This document shows positions 31,383 through 40,470 of a DNA stretch of 64,000 nt, piece by piece. The stretch spans positions 62,001 through 126,000 of the forward strand of contig JAEUKE010000204.1 in the NCBI GenBank assembly GCA_016794345.1. Direction: 5' to 3'. The translations under genes were made by a program, and so were the position numbers. Every line of letters begins with the position of its first letter. Position 1 is the stretch's first letter. The DNA is from Myxococcales bacterium. Lineage in GTDB: Bacteria; Myxococcota_A; Polyangia; Polyangiales; Polyangiaceae. Under the pieces are notes generated by a model. That model ran no database searches. It was given only the letters and a program-made list of their open reading frames with translations, and was not told where the DNA came from.

Positions 31383-34109
31383 TCAGAAGAACTGGGAGAT
31401 GTCGCCGTTCAGATCGGCCGGCGCGACCAGCAGGCCCTCGAGGCCGCCGTCCGTGATCAGCAGATCGTCCGTCGCGCGCGAGTAGACCAGCGCCTGGGGC
31501 TGGACGTAGGGCCGGTCGTCGTTGGTGAGCACGCCCCGGAGCGGGATGAAGGAGCCCTGTGTGGTGAAGCGGAACGACATGTCGCGCTCGAGCGCGCCGT
31601 CGGTCTGCTCGATCTGGAACCGGAAGAGGATGCCGCTGTAGAGCTCGCCCGTACGCGCGCGCGACTTGCGCAGCGCGAGGCGCGGGTCACACGAAGGACG
31701 GCACACGCCCGAGACGGGGTCGGCGATGACGGCGTGGTCGAAGCCCGAGCTCGAGCCGACCACCGTCCACTCGTCGCCCGGGCGGATCTCGTATTCGACG
31801 AGCGTCGGAAAGCAGCACTCGAACAGGTCGTCGGTCACGCCGCTGGGCGCCGCGAGCTCGAGCTTGTCGTCTCGCGCCTCGACGACGCGGAGATCGCGGC
31901 TGGGCGTGGGCGACTCCTCGTCGCCGAAGATCGCACGGCACTGCTCGAACCCACACGACGCGCCGTCCCAGTAGGTGGCGTCCTGGGAGGCGAGCGCCTG
32001 GGAGACGTGGACGCGATCCGCCAGTCGGACGGCCGCGGCGTCGAGCGCGGCTCCCGAGAGGCCTTGCGCCTGGAGCTCCTCGCGGACCGCGCCCTCCGAC
32101 TGCACGCCGCCGGCGCAGAAGCCGGCGCTCTCGTCGATGAGCTCGCGGTCGAAGCTATCGAGCCGGAGATCGCCCCGGTTGCCGGAGAACGAGGGCAGCG
32201 CGCCCTGGTAGGTGATCGCGACCTCCTGGTCCTGCACGTGCACACGCGGCTCACCCAGGTTGAAGACGAGCGTGTTGCGCGGCCCTTGATCGTCGACGAC
32301 CGTGCCGTCTTCGGGGATGCTGACGAGCTCCCCACCGACCGCCAAGACGCCGCTGCCGCCGGCCCGCATCCGGATGCCGGAGGAGATGACGGTACCGTCG
32401 TCAAGAGAGAGGACAGGATAGGTGAGCACACCCGGGACGTGCCGCCCGGTGTCCTCGTTGCTGAGCAGGAACACCCCCGAGCGGGGCGAGTGCGGCTGCA
32501 CGACGTTGCAGGACGGCTCCCCGGTGGCGAAGGCGCCGCCGCTCGATTGGCAGGCCCCCGCCTCGCCGGGGCCGCGGCAGGGCGCGTCGTAGTCCTCGAT
32601 GTCGATCGTGGCGATCTGGCCCGAGCCGAGCGCGACCATCGCGAAGATGCCGCGCATCTCGTAGGGGCCGGCGCCGTCCTCGTAGTCGCCCGACGTCCGG
32701 TACTGCACGCCGTCCCCACACGTCTCCTTGGAAGGGTCGCAGGTGGGGTCGCAGAGGGTGCCGAAGGCCGCGATGCCGCCGGAGTCCGTGCTCCGCGGGG
32801 CGTCACGGCTCACGATTGCGATGTCCGTCGGGGCCGCCGCGAAGCGGACACGGTCCGGCGGCTGCAGGGGGTTCTGCGCGGCGTTGGGCCGGCGGAGCGG
32901 CAGGACGTCCGCGGCGTCTTTCGAGACGTCGAAAACCATGACGCTCTTGTCATCGATATCGACCGCGTAGAGGTATCGCTTGAGGCTGGGCGAGACCTCG
33001 GGGCTCACGGCGATCGCGCTCGTGACCACGACCCGGGACGGGTCCTCGAAGGAGACCGGCGCGAGCGCCTCGAGCTCCTGGGGGTTGCACGGATCCGTCG
33101 TGTCGAGCACGTGGATGAGCGGCGCCGTGAGGTCGCCGATGTAGAGCCGGTCCGCCGCGAGCGCCACGCCGGCGGGCGTCGACACGTAAGCCGTGTTGGC
33201 GCGCACCTGGGGCAGCTCGGGGACGGCACACCCAGGCTGCTGCTCGATGGCGAACTCCGCGTCGCTCACCTCGGGCGGGGTGTTCGTGAGCGCGACCTCC
33301 GCTTCGACCACGCAGGGGTCGAAGGTGCCGGGCGCGGCGTCGAGGACCGACTGCGCGTCGATCACCGCGACGGTGCCCTTGCGCGGCAGGGTCACGTAGA
33401 GCTTCTGCCGGCCGAGACCTTCTCCGTCGATGTTGCGCAGCTCGGACGTCGAGACGTCCGTGTAGGTCGTGTCGGCGCAGGAGAGTCGGACCTGACCGTT
33501 CTGGGGCGGGTCGGCCACGATGACCATCTGGCCGGGCACGTCGTCGAGGCGGCAGCCGGGCCAGCTGGAGAGCGTGGGCGGAGCGGCATCACACCGCTCC
33601 GAGGCTGCACCGTCCGGATCGGACTCGCAGGGCCGCAAGAGCTCACCGGGGAGCGCGTAGATGCCGGGCTGGCGCACGTCGGCCGAGGTGACGAACGCGC
33701 TCGTTCCCTTCTCCGTCGCGACGATGCTCGTCGGCTGCGCGCCGACGGGGAGCGGCGTCTCGCCCGGCGTCGACGTGTCTTGATCGAGGACCTGGTCCAC
33801 CTCGGTGCTGAGGTCGATGACGGCGACCTCGCCACGCTGCTCGAGCGTGATGAGGGCGTAGAGGTGCGGCACGGTGCCGTCCGTGCCGTAGTCCCTCGGG
33901 GAATCGTAGAGGAGGCTCGTGCAGTCCGAGAGGGGGCGAAACGCCGAGCCTCCGCCCGGCGCGCCGAGGCAGACGAGCGCGACCTGGCCGGTACGCTCGA
34001 GCGAGCGGACCTCCGCCGTGGTGGCGTCCCCGGTGCAGCTCGCCGCGAAGGCCGCGGCGAGCGACAGGCACGCGCCCGACGCGAGCAGGTGGAGCTTTCG
34101 GCGGCTCAT
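31383..34109 (-). CDS. Large exported lipoprotein, probable YVTN-type beta-propeller
   Basis: A 908-aa lipoprotein from ATG 34109, with signal peptide ending AAAFAASCTG (Cys about residue 25). The sequence has recurring beta-propeller-like phrases: LYALITLEQRGEVAVIDLST, KLYVTLPRKGTVAVIDAQSV, DRLYIGDLTAPLIHVLDT, YLYAVDIDDKSVMVFDVS. These are blades of the sort found in YVTN/surface propellers. Numerous Cys pairs (for example CDPTCDPSKETCGDG) suggest disulfides. The start overlaps the stop of the upstream gene (TGATG) and follows GGAGGAG. The frame is open further upstream but only as shadow. Function is unknown; a cell-surface binding role is inference. Confidence 0.75.
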   Translation of the reverse strand: MSRRKLHLLASGACLSLAAAFAASCTGDATTAEVRSLERTGQVALVCLGAPGGGSAFRPLSDCTSLLYDSPRDYGTDGTVPHLYALITLEQRGEVAVIDLSTEVDQVLDQDTSTPGETPLPVGAQPTSIVATEKGTSAFVTSADVRQPGIYALPGELLRPCESDPDGAASERCDAAPPTLSSWPGCRLDDVPGQMVIVADPPQNGQVRLSCADTTYTDVSTSELRNIDGEGLGRQKLYVTLPRKGTVAVIDAQSVLDAAPGTFDPCVVEAEVALTNTPPEVSDAEFAIEQQPGCAVPELPQVRANTAYVSTPAGVALAADRLYIGDLTAPLIHVLDTTDPCNPQELEALAPVSFEDPSRVVVTSAIAVSPEVSPSLKRYLYAVDIDDKSVMVFDVSKDAADVLPLRRPNAAQNPLQPPDRVRFAAAPTDIAIVSRDAPRSTDSGGIAAFGTLCDPTCDPSKETCGDGVQYRTSGDYEDGAGPYEMRGIFAMVALGSGQIATIDIEDYDAPCRGPGEAGACQSSGGAFATGEPSCNVVQPHSPRSGVFLLSNEDTGRHVPGVLTYPVLSLDDGTVISSGIRMRAGGSGVLAVGGELVSIPEDGTVVDDQGPRNTLVFNLGEPRVHVQDQEVAITYQGALPSFSGNRGDLRLDSFDRELIDESAGFCAGGVQSEGAVREELQAQGLSGAALDAAAVRLADRVHVSQALASQDATYWDGASCGFEQCRAIFGDEESPTPSRDLRVVEARDDKLELAAPSGVTDDLFECCFPTLVEYEIRPGDEWTVVGSSSGFDHAVIADPVSGVCRPSCDPRLALRKSRARTGELYSGILFRFQIEQTDGALERDMSFRFTTQGSFIPLRGVLTNDDRPYVQPQALVYSRATDDLLITDGGLEGLLVAPADLNGDISQFF
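32939..32952. repeat. TGACR-N4-YGTCA dyad
   Basis: TGACGCTCTTGTCA, inside the large propeller lipoprotein gene. Confidence 0.7.
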
Positions 34110-35722
34110 CACTGCTCCTCCCGGGGCGGCGTCGGCGGGCCGAGCGAGACGAGGACCGTGCCGTACGTCTCGCGCCTCATGTCGAGGTCGATCACGCTGA
34201 TGTAAGAGTCGGTGAAGTTGCCCACGTAGAGGTGGCTCCGGAGGGCGCCAGTCTGATCGAGGCCGGTGTCGAATGCCATTCCGAAGGGGCCGCGGCCGGT
34301 GCGAATCGTGCTGGTCTCCACGCGGCGCAGGCGCGGGTCGTAGCTGGTGATGTAGCGCGAGTCGAACGAGACGATGAAGACACGCGGCTCGAGCTCGCCC
34401 TGCAGGTTGATGACGTTTCCGAGCGACACCCCGCTCGGGCCGATGGGCAGCGGCACGATCTCGTCGAGGCTGACGCGCTCGTCCACGCTGGTGACGATGC
34501 CGTCCGTCGACGCGACGGTGGACTCGATCGTCCCGACCATCAGGGCCGAAGGTGTGCGCGTCGCCGCGTAGAAGCGCAGCGGGAAGTCCTCCACGCACCG
34601 GCGCAGGCCGTCGATGTCGGTCGGGTCGGTCAGCGCCTCGCAGGCGTCGCGCTCGGTCGAGTCGATGGCCATGCCGCGTGTGTCCGAGCCCTCGCCCTGG
34701 AGCGTGACGAGCGTCGTTCCGCCGCGAACGAGGAAAGGCCGCGGTGGGCTCGAGCCCTCGTCGTCTTCGTAGCGAATGACGGAGAGGACCGGCGCGGTGT
34801 TGTGGCTGATGACGAAGCCTGGCCGGTAGGTGATTGTGGCCTGCGCAGCCCGCACCAGCTGAGGCGGCGGGATGGTGACGACGGAAGTCGGACCGGTGTC
34901 GAGATCACGCAGCGTGAACTCGAGCGTGGGCCACGGCAGCGCCGCGGCCGCAGCCCAGCGGTTCACGATGAGGCTCGCCGCGTCCTCCGTCTGGTGGGGC
35001 ACGACGAGCGCGTCGCCGGCGACGATGGGGGCGGCGGCGATGCCGCTCGGCTCGGTCGGCATGGTGAGCCCACGCAAGCTGCTCACCGCGCTCTCGCCGA
35101 TGCGGTGACCGACGTTGCACCGCCTGTCGTCGCCGCTGGCCCCGCACTCGAGGCAAAACGCTTCGCCGCAGGGGGAGACCGGCGCGCTCGGGTCGCGATC
35201 GTCGACCACGTCGAAGTAGGTGACGCTCGGGTCGCCTCGAACGGCGGCGAAGAGCCGCAGGCCCGAGCCGTCCTGGCGAGGGAGCAGGGTCATCGCGCTT
35301 GTGAAGGCGCCGACCGTCACGAACTTCCGCACGAAGGGCGTGTAGGCGATGGGCGCGCACGCTCCCGGATAGAGGAAGTCGTCCGCGTTCGGCGTGGAGC
35401 CGATCGCAGAGCAGGCTTGCTCGCGCGAGCCGTCCGAGGCGAGCGTGTCGGCCACGGCCGCGGCGAGGCTGCGTGTGCCGAGCTGGCCCTCCACGTCGGC
35501 CACGTTGATGACCTGGACGGTGCCGCCGTTGTACTGGAGATCGAAATCGCTGTTGGCGACGTAGAGCGACGTGCGGCCGGGCGACAGCGCCAGCGCAGTG
35601 GGGAAGTAGAGCGACTCGGTCGGAGGGACGAGGCCGTCGCTTCCTGTGAAGCAGCCCGCGGCGACGGCGCTCGCGCCGGCGAGGCACGCCCCGGCGAGGG
35701 CGTAAGAACGGGCTCTCGTCAT
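34109..35722 (-). CDS. Exported lipoprotein, probable beta-propeller
   Basis: A 537-aa lipoprotein from ATG 35722 (MTRARSYALAGACLAGASAV, lipobox VAAGC). It opens with a propeller-like blade typical of surface YVTN proteins (FPTALALSPGRTSLYVANSD, TVQVINVADV) and closes with GPFGMAFDTG and HLYVGNFTDSYISVIDLD. A Cys-rich insertion (CGEAFCLECGASGDDRRC) lies near residues 205-225. It is the first gene of a coupled two-gene operon with the larger propeller lipoprotein. The arrangement suggests a cell-surface pair acting together; no ligand can be named. Confidence 0.75.
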   Translation of the reverse strand: MTRARSYALAGACLAGASAVAAGCFTGSDGLVPPTESLYFPTALALSPGRTSLYVANSDFDLQYNGGTVQVINVADVEGQLGTRSLAAAVADTLASDGSREQACSAIGSTPNADDFLYPGACAPIAYTPFVRKFVTVGAFTSAMTLLPRQDGSGLRLFAAVRGDPSVTYFDVVDDRDPSAPVSPCGEAFCLECGASGDDRRCNVGHRIGESAVSSLRGLTMPTEPSGIAAAPIVAGDALVVPHQTEDAASLIVNRWAAAAALPWPTLEFTLRDLDTGPTSVVTIPPPQLVRAAQATITYRPGFVISHNTAPVLSVIRYEDDEGSSPPRPFLVRGGTTLVTLQGEGSDTRGMAIDSTERDACEALTDPTDIDGLRRCVEDFPLRFYAATRTPSALMVGTIESTVASTDGIVTSVDERVSLDEIVPLPIGPSGVSLGNVINLQGELEPRVFIVSFDSRYITSYDPRLRRVETSTIRTGRGPFGMAFDTGLDQTGALRSHLYVGNFTDSYISVIDLDMRRETYGTVLVSLGPPTPPREEQ

Positions 35723-35827
35723 GGCCGGGACACTAGTCAGGGCGCCCCCTTCTGGCAACCGGCTGCGGAGGGGCGCGCCCAAGGCCGCGCGGAGCGTCGC
35801 CGGGTCCCAGCTGCTAACCTCCCGCGC

Positions 35828-37078
35828 GTGCGGATCGGGATCCTCGCGCTCGCCAGCCACCTCGCACTGCCCCTGGGCTGCGGTCAGCGCGACGCCGAGG
35901 GCTCCCCGCTGTCCTCCGCGTCGGCGTCGAGCACGACCCCGACGATCCCCGCCGGGGTCGCGCCCCCCTTGCCCACCGCGGCCTCGGCGGTCGTGGCGCC
36001 GGCGGCCTCCGCCCGCCCCGCCCCGCCGAGGAGCCGCACCGGCGCGAGCTGCGCGCCTTGCCTGAGCCACGCGCGCCCGTTCGACGCCCGGAGCGAGGCC
36101 GCGCTCGCGCGCTGCCTCCCGCTCAAGACGGGCCAGGCCAAGGCGTCGACCCGATGTGGGGAGGAGGGCCGCGCCCTCGAAGACCCGAGCCGCCTGCTCG
36201 ACGCGGTCCCCGCGCTCGACGAGCCGACGATCGAGCGCGTTCGCCGGGTGGCGGCCAAGGGCAAGGCTCTCGGCCGGAACCCTCGCGCCTTCGGGGTCGT
36301 CGGCGACAGCATCTCCGTTGCGTACGAATTCCTGACGCCCCTGTCATCTTCCCGCGACCGGCCCCTCGCCCTCGACCCGTGGGCCGCGGAGCAGCTCGCC
36401 CTCCCCGGGGGCGGCACCGTGATCGACTGGTTCCGCGGGCAGCCGGTCGAGATCGCGCAGCGCTCGGGCAAGGACGCGCGCGACTCGTTCGCGGCCTACC
36501 GCGCGGCGCTCGTCGGGGCGCGCGCCTCCTGGCCCCAGAGCGAGGGCTTCGCGCCGCTGCGTGAGCTCGAGACCCGCGTCAGCCCCGCCGTCGCCGTGGT
36601 CACCTTCGGCGCCAACGACGCCGCGTTCCGCGAGGCGCCGCCCGAAGCGCTCGCCGACGAATACGAGAAGGCGACGCTCGGCCTGGTCGAGGCGCTCGAG
36701 GCCCGAGGGATGGTCGTCGTCCTCTCGAACGAGATGCGCCACGGCGACCAGCCTGGGCGCAAGGCCTGCCCTGGCGAGGGCGCCGGCTCGAGCGACTGGC
36801 AGGTCGCCGTCGCGCAGAACGCGACCACGGCGCGGGCGGCCGAGCTCGCGTGCCGGGAGCACCTGCCGTTCATCGACCTCAGGCACGCCCTCGACGGCTC
36901 GACGAATTTCGGCCTCGGGCCGGACGCGGTGCACCTCTCGTCACACCGCCAGGGCGCCGCGCTCTTCACCAAGGAGGGGCTCGACTGCGGCTACAACGTC
37001 CGGAACTTCGTCACGCTCCTGGCGCTCGCGCGGGTCGTTCCGCACCTCGCGAACGTCTACGACTCGTCGAGCCAGTAG
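35828..37078 (+). CDS. SGNH/GDSL-type hydrolase lipoprotein
   Basis: A 416-aa protein from GTG 35828. The short signal ends at LALPLGCGQ (lipobox Cys about residue 18), followed by a Ser/Pro/Ala-rich linker. The SGNH core has block I VVGDSISVAYEF (nucleophile Ser about residue 163), block III VVTFGANDAAF and block V DAVHLSSHRQG (Asp and His), so the triad is complete. Paired Cys (CAPCL, CLPL, CGEEG, CPGEG) point to an extracytoplasmic location. Substrate is unknown; esterase or polysaccharide deacylase activity is typical. Its last 22 bases overlap the opposing lipoprotein gene. Confidence 0.8.
   Translation: MRIGILALASHLALPLGCGQRDAEGSPLSSASASSTTPTIPAGVAPPLPTAASAVVAPAASARPAPPRSRTGASCAPCLSHARPFDARSEAALARCLPLKTGQAKASTRCGEEGRALEDPSRLLDAVPALDEPTIERVRRVAAKGKALGRNPRAFGVVGDSISVAYEFLTPLSSSRDRPLALDPWAAEQLALPGGGTVIDWFRGQPVEIAQRSGKDARDSFAAYRAALVGARASWPQSEGFAPLRELETRVSPAVAVVTFGANDAAFREAPPEALADEYEKATLGLVEALEARGMVVVLSNEMRHGDQPGRKACPGEGAGSSDWQVAVAQNATTARAAELACREHLPFIDLRHALDGSTNFGLGPDAVHLSSHRQGAALFTKEGLDCGYNVRNFVTLLALARVVPHLANVYDSSSQ
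36333..36346. repeat. TGACR-N4-YGTCA dyad
   Basis: TGACGCCCCTGTCA, inside the SGNH hydrolase gene, in the context CC-dyad-TC. Confidence 0.7.
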
Positions 37079-37794
37079 GCGCCGCCCTTCGCGCGCATCC
37101 GGAGGACGACCGGCCCGCCCTCGCCCACCAGGAACACGGCGAACGCCCCCTCGGGCGGCGACTCGACGACGCCCCCGTCGAGCTTCTCGAGCTCGCCGGG
37201 CGACTTCAACCGCTCGACGAGGCGCAGCAGCGGGACGGCGGAGATCGACGGCTCCGCCGCGCCGGTCAGCGCGCGCGAAGGATCGAACGGCGTCCGCTCG
37301 CGCGCGGCGAGCGCGAGCAGGTCGGCGTACAGGGCGACGCGGTCGGGGACACGCGCGAGCAGCTCCTTGGCGAGGCCCCCCGGAGACAGACCCTCCGGCC
37401 GCGACGCGATCGTCGCGCCGTGTCTCGCCAGGATGGCGCGGACGTCCGCGCGCGCGGCGCGCCTCTTGGCGTCGAGCTCACCAGGCCTCTCCGTGCTCTC
37501 GATGGCGAGGTCCACGATCAGATCGGCCAGCCAGACGTCGCGGGTCTCGGGCCAGACGCTCGCGAGCAGCGCCTCGTGGTCGCCCGCGGAGAGGGCCTTG
37601 CGCGCCGAGGCGACGAGCGCGTCCGGTGAGGGCGCGCCGGCCTCCGCCGCTCGCGCTGCCTCGGATCGAGGGGCCGACGGCGCCGGCGCTGTACGCCCAG
37701 CGCGATCGCTTGGAGCACCATACCTCTCGTCGCCGCACCCCGCGGGCTCGTCACAGGCCGCGCTCACGAGGAGCACCAGCAAGAGCAGTCGCAC
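37057..37794 (-). CDS. Lipoprotein of unknown function
   Basis: A 245-aa protein if started at GTG 37794: MRLLLLVLLVSAACDEPAG, a classic lipoprotein signal with Cys at residue 14. The frame runs back to 37890 but that part encodes repeat copy C. The mature part is Ala-rich and helical (SARKALSAGDHEALLASVWP), ending in a short beta segment (AFAVFLVGEGGPVVLRMRAKG). No family was recognised. The GTG is directly preceded by GGGGGGAGG, which is the 3' arm of the repeat hairpin, so translation may depend on that structure opening. The 3' end overlaps the SGNH gene by 22 bases. Confidence 0.65.
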   Translation of the reverse strand: MRLLLLVLLVSAACDEPAGCGDERYGAPSDRAGRTAPAPSAPRSEAARAAEAGAPSPDALVASARKALSAGDHEALLASVWPETRDVWLADLIVDLAIESTERPGELDAKRRAARADVRAILARHGATIASRPEGLSPGGLAKELLARVPDRVALYADLLALAARERTPFDPSRALTGAAEPSISAVPLLRLVERLKSPGELEKLDGGVVESPPEGAFAVFLVGEGGPVVLRMRAKGGAYWLDES

Positions 37795-37836
37795 CTCCCC
37801 CCTCGCTCTGGCGAGGGGGGCTGGGGGGAGTGAAGC
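37794..37836 (-). repeat. G-rich hairpin repeat, copy C
   Basis: Plus-strand arms CCCCCCTCGC (37797-37806) and GCGAGGGGGG (37811-37820) enclose the loop TCTG, followed by CTGGGGGGAGTGAAGC. On the minus strand it ends exactly at the GTG of the lipoprotein gene and supplies its Shine-Dalgarno-like sequence. Confidence 0.85.
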
Positions 37837-37905
37837 GACAGCCCGACACCTTCGGGAGGGGAGCGCCTGACCCAGTCTCCACCCGGTCATCGTCCCGACG
37901 ACGCG

Positions 37906-40356
37906 TCAGAACGCGCGCTTCGCGTCACTCGGGCAGTTCGGGTGCTTGAGGAGCGCGTTACGCAGGTGGACCTGACGCTTGACGATGTTCTGCTTCAGGA
38001 AGTGGTGGATGACCGAGGGGGGCGTCGCGGCGAAGCGGCAGAACTGCTGCACGAGCATGAGCGACACCAGCGGCCTCGCGCAGATGAGCGCCGCGGTCTT
38101 GCTGTCGATCGACAACCCTGACAGCGCTGTCAGCGCGCGACCCTCCGTGCGCCAGATGAGCTCGAGCCGATCTTCCGGGTCGGTGACCGCGAACTTGTTC
38201 CGGAGTAGGGCGCGGGAGCTCTGCCTCGTCCGGTCGGACGCGTCTCGATCGAGCGTGACCTTGTAGATCTCGAGGAGGCGCTTCGACAGGAGCATCTTGC
38301 GGAGCAACGTCTCGCTGACCATCGGGTTGCGGATGAAGCGACGCTGCACCTGCGGATCACGGAGGAACTCGTTGCGCTGGCCGATGATCTCGAGGCCGAC
38401 CGCCGTGCGGTGGTGGAACGCCGCGAAGCGCGCGTGCTCGTTCGAGATGTTCACGTTCTGCCAGAGCGGCCGGATGACCTGCGGGTCCTTGTCGAAGCAG
38501 AGCGCGTAGAGCTCCTTGCCGGAGCCGGTCGTCGCGATCTTCGCGCGCTCGTCGAGCGGCAGGAGCGACAGGACGTTCTCGTAGTAGGCGAGCAGCGTCT
38601 TGACGCTGAAGCCTTCATTGCCCTCTTGTCCGCCGACGACGTCCTCGTCTCCGGGCGCGTCGTCCCGAGGCTCGGTCTCGTCCTCCGCGCCCGCCTGGTC
38701 GTCCTGCGAGGCCTGGGCCTGGACCGTGCTCTCCTCGGGCTTGACCTCGGGCCGCTTCGCGGCCTTCGCCTCGCTCTCGGGCACCCCCGATCCGTCGTCG
38801 ACGATCGTGGTCTCCGTGTCCGGAGCCTCGGTGTCCGGCGCAGCCTCGAGCTCCTCGGTCTTCGCGCGCTCGAGCGGAGGCGTGTGGCTCTTGAGCTTGG
38901 AGTCGTCGTCGGAGACGAACGCCTCGAGCTCCAGCTCGAGGAGCGTGCGCTCACGATCACGGGGAGCAGGCTCGTCGCGTTCGGGCTCGAGCGCCAGCAC
39001 CGGCCTTCCGCTCGACGGAGGCGGGACGAGGACCTCGAGCGGAGGAGCCGGCGGGGGCGGAGGCTCCGGGATCTTCGGAGGCTCAGGCGGGGGCGGAGGC
39101 TCCGGGATCTTCGGAGGCTCGGGCGGCTTCGGGATCTTCGGAGGCTCGGGCGGCTTCGGCGGCTCGGGCGCGCGCGCGGCGAGATCGCTCCCGGGCCCCG
39201 ACTCCGCCTCTTCGTCGAGCACGCCGCGCGTCTTGAGCGTCTCGACGATCTTCTCGACGCGCCACTCGCTCAGGCCGGTGCGCTCGGCCATCTCCTCGAG
39301 AGGGGCCGTCGCGTCGTAGTTGATGAGGACGAGCGTCTCTTCCGACGTGAGCGCGATGGGCTCGTTCGCCACCAAGGAGCGCGCCGACTCGGGCACCGGC
39401 TCGGCCATGGGGATCGTCGGCGGCGGGGCCGACGGTGGCGCGACGGGCGGCGGCGGGGGCACCGAAGCAACGAGAGACTTGCTCGGAGGCGCCCAGTCCG
39501 GCTTCTGCGTCACCCACGAGAACATGGATGCCACCGCGCTCTTGCCAGGGGAGGCCGGGCTCGGGTCCGACGAGGGAGCGACCTCGGGGCTCGCGACCTC
39601 GGCCACGGGTTGCGGCGGGGCGGCCGCGGGGGTCACCGGCGGCGTGATGGAGCGCGCGGGCTTGGCGGCGAGCGAAGGTTGGCGCGGCGGTGAAGCGGGT
39701 GGCTGCGAGGTCGTGCCGTCGGACTGGGCCCGCACCCAGCTCTGCGCCGACGTCTTGCGCGTGGGCTTCTCCGCGGGAGCCGCCGCGGGCGCAGGAGACG
39801 ACGGCTTCGGCAGCTCGAGCGCCTCGCGCATCTCCTGAGGCACCTCGATCTCGAGCGTGGGGGACATCCCCTCGACATCGGGCTCGTCGGCAGGCGGAGG
39901 CGGCGGAGGCGCGGGCGGCGCGGGCGGCTTCGGCTCGGCCTTCGCGCCCTTGCCCTTGGGCATCTGGACGGTCGGCTGACGCCGCATGGCCGGCGTCATC
40001 GGGGCCGGCGTCGCCCCGAGCGCCGCGATCGGCGTGGGGACGCCCATCAGCGGAGTCGGAGGATCGAGCTGTTCGTCGCGACCGCGCTCGGCGGGCGGCA
40101 AGCGGCTGCGATCGGGGGCCCGCTGCGGGGCGCCGGCCCCTCGGGCGGGCTGCTCGAGCAGCTGCGTGTTGTTGCGCGGCCGAGGCCTGGCGGGCTGCGG
40201 CTCCGGACGCCGCGGTCTCGCGCGCCGCGTCGTCCCGGGATAGATGCGACGCCCCTGCGCGCGACCGCTGTCGACGGTCTCCGTCTCCTGACGCTCCTCC
40301 TCCTCACGCTGGCGCACCAGGTCGAGCAGATCGCGGGCAGAGAGGATTTTGCTCAT
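37906..40356 (-). CDS. Long Pro-rich protein with winged-helix-like segment and helical repeat C-terminus
   Basis: An 816-aa protein starting MSKILSARDLLDLVRQREEE. Residues about 25-310 are disordered (Pro/Ala/Arg-rich). Residues about 335-385 (EETLVLINYDATAPLEEMAE, LSEWRVEKIVETLKTRGVLD) look like a winged-helix unit. A block of PEPPKIP repeats follows, then an acidic stretch. The last 220 residues are helical with HEAT/leucine-rich-variant-like units (DPQVIRPLWQNVNISNEHAR, RRFIRNPMVSETLLRKML, HPNCPSDAKRAF). It is probably cytoplasmic, with no signal peptide. No enzymatic motif is visible. It may be a scaffold or regulator; the function is unknown. Confidence 0.75.
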   Translation of the reverse strand: MSKILSARDLLDLVRQREEEERQETETVDSGRAQGRRIYPGTTRRARPRRPEPQPARPRPRNNTQLLEQPARGAGAPQRAPDRSRLPPAERGRDEQLDPPTPLMGVPTPIAALGATPAPMTPAMRRQPTVQMPKGKGAKAEPKPPAPPAPPPPPPADEPDVEGMSPTLEIEVPQEMREALELPKPSSPAPAAAPAEKPTRKTSAQSWVRAQSDGTTSQPPASPPRQPSLAAKPARSITPPVTPAAAPPQPVAEVASPEVAPSSDPSPASPGKSAVASMFSWVTQKPDWAPPSKSLVASVPPPPPVAPPSAPPPTIPMAEPVPESARSLVANEPIALTSEETLVLINYDATAPLEEMAERTGLSEWRVEKIVETLKTRGVLDEEAESGPGSDLAARAPEPPKPPEPPKIPKPPEPPKIPEPPPPPEPPKIPEPPPPPAPPLEVLVPPPSSGRPVLALEPERDEPAPRDRERTLLELELEAFVSDDDSKLKSHTPPLERAKTEELEAAPDTEAPDTETTIVDDGSGVPESEAKAAKRPEVKPEESTVQAQASQDDQAGAEDETEPRDDAPGDEDVVGGQEGNEGFSVKTLLAYYENVLSLLPLDERAKIATTGSGKELYALCFDKDPQVIRPLWQNVNISNEHARFAAFHHRTAVGLEIIGQRNEFLRDPQVQRRFIRNPMVSETLLRKMLLSKRLLEIYKVTLDRDASDRTRQSSRALLRNKFAVTDPEDRLELIWRTEGRALTALSGLSIDSKTAALICARPLVSLMLVQQFCRFAATPPSVIHHFLKQNIVKRQVHLRNALLKHPNCPSDAKRAF
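38119..38132. repeat. TGACR-N4-YGTCA dyad
   Basis: TGACAGCGCTGTCA, a perfect palindrome inside the 816-aa Pro-rich protein gene. Confidence 0.75.
39052..39160 (-). repeat. Minisatellite coding for PEPPKIP units
   Basis: The plus-strand segment GGCTCCGGGATCTTCGGAGG and its flanking GGCGGGGGCGGA recur with a period of about 42 bp, then in a shorter form. They encode alternating KIPEPP and PPPPEPP peptides. Confidence 0.75.
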
Positions 40357-40470
40357 GATGGATCTCCGGGCGCTTGCCCGGAGAGACGTCGCAGAGACAG
40401 AGTCAGCGCGAGAATAACGAGAACTCCGCCGCCCGGGGCGCCTAAATCGACACGGGCGATCGAGCCGCCC

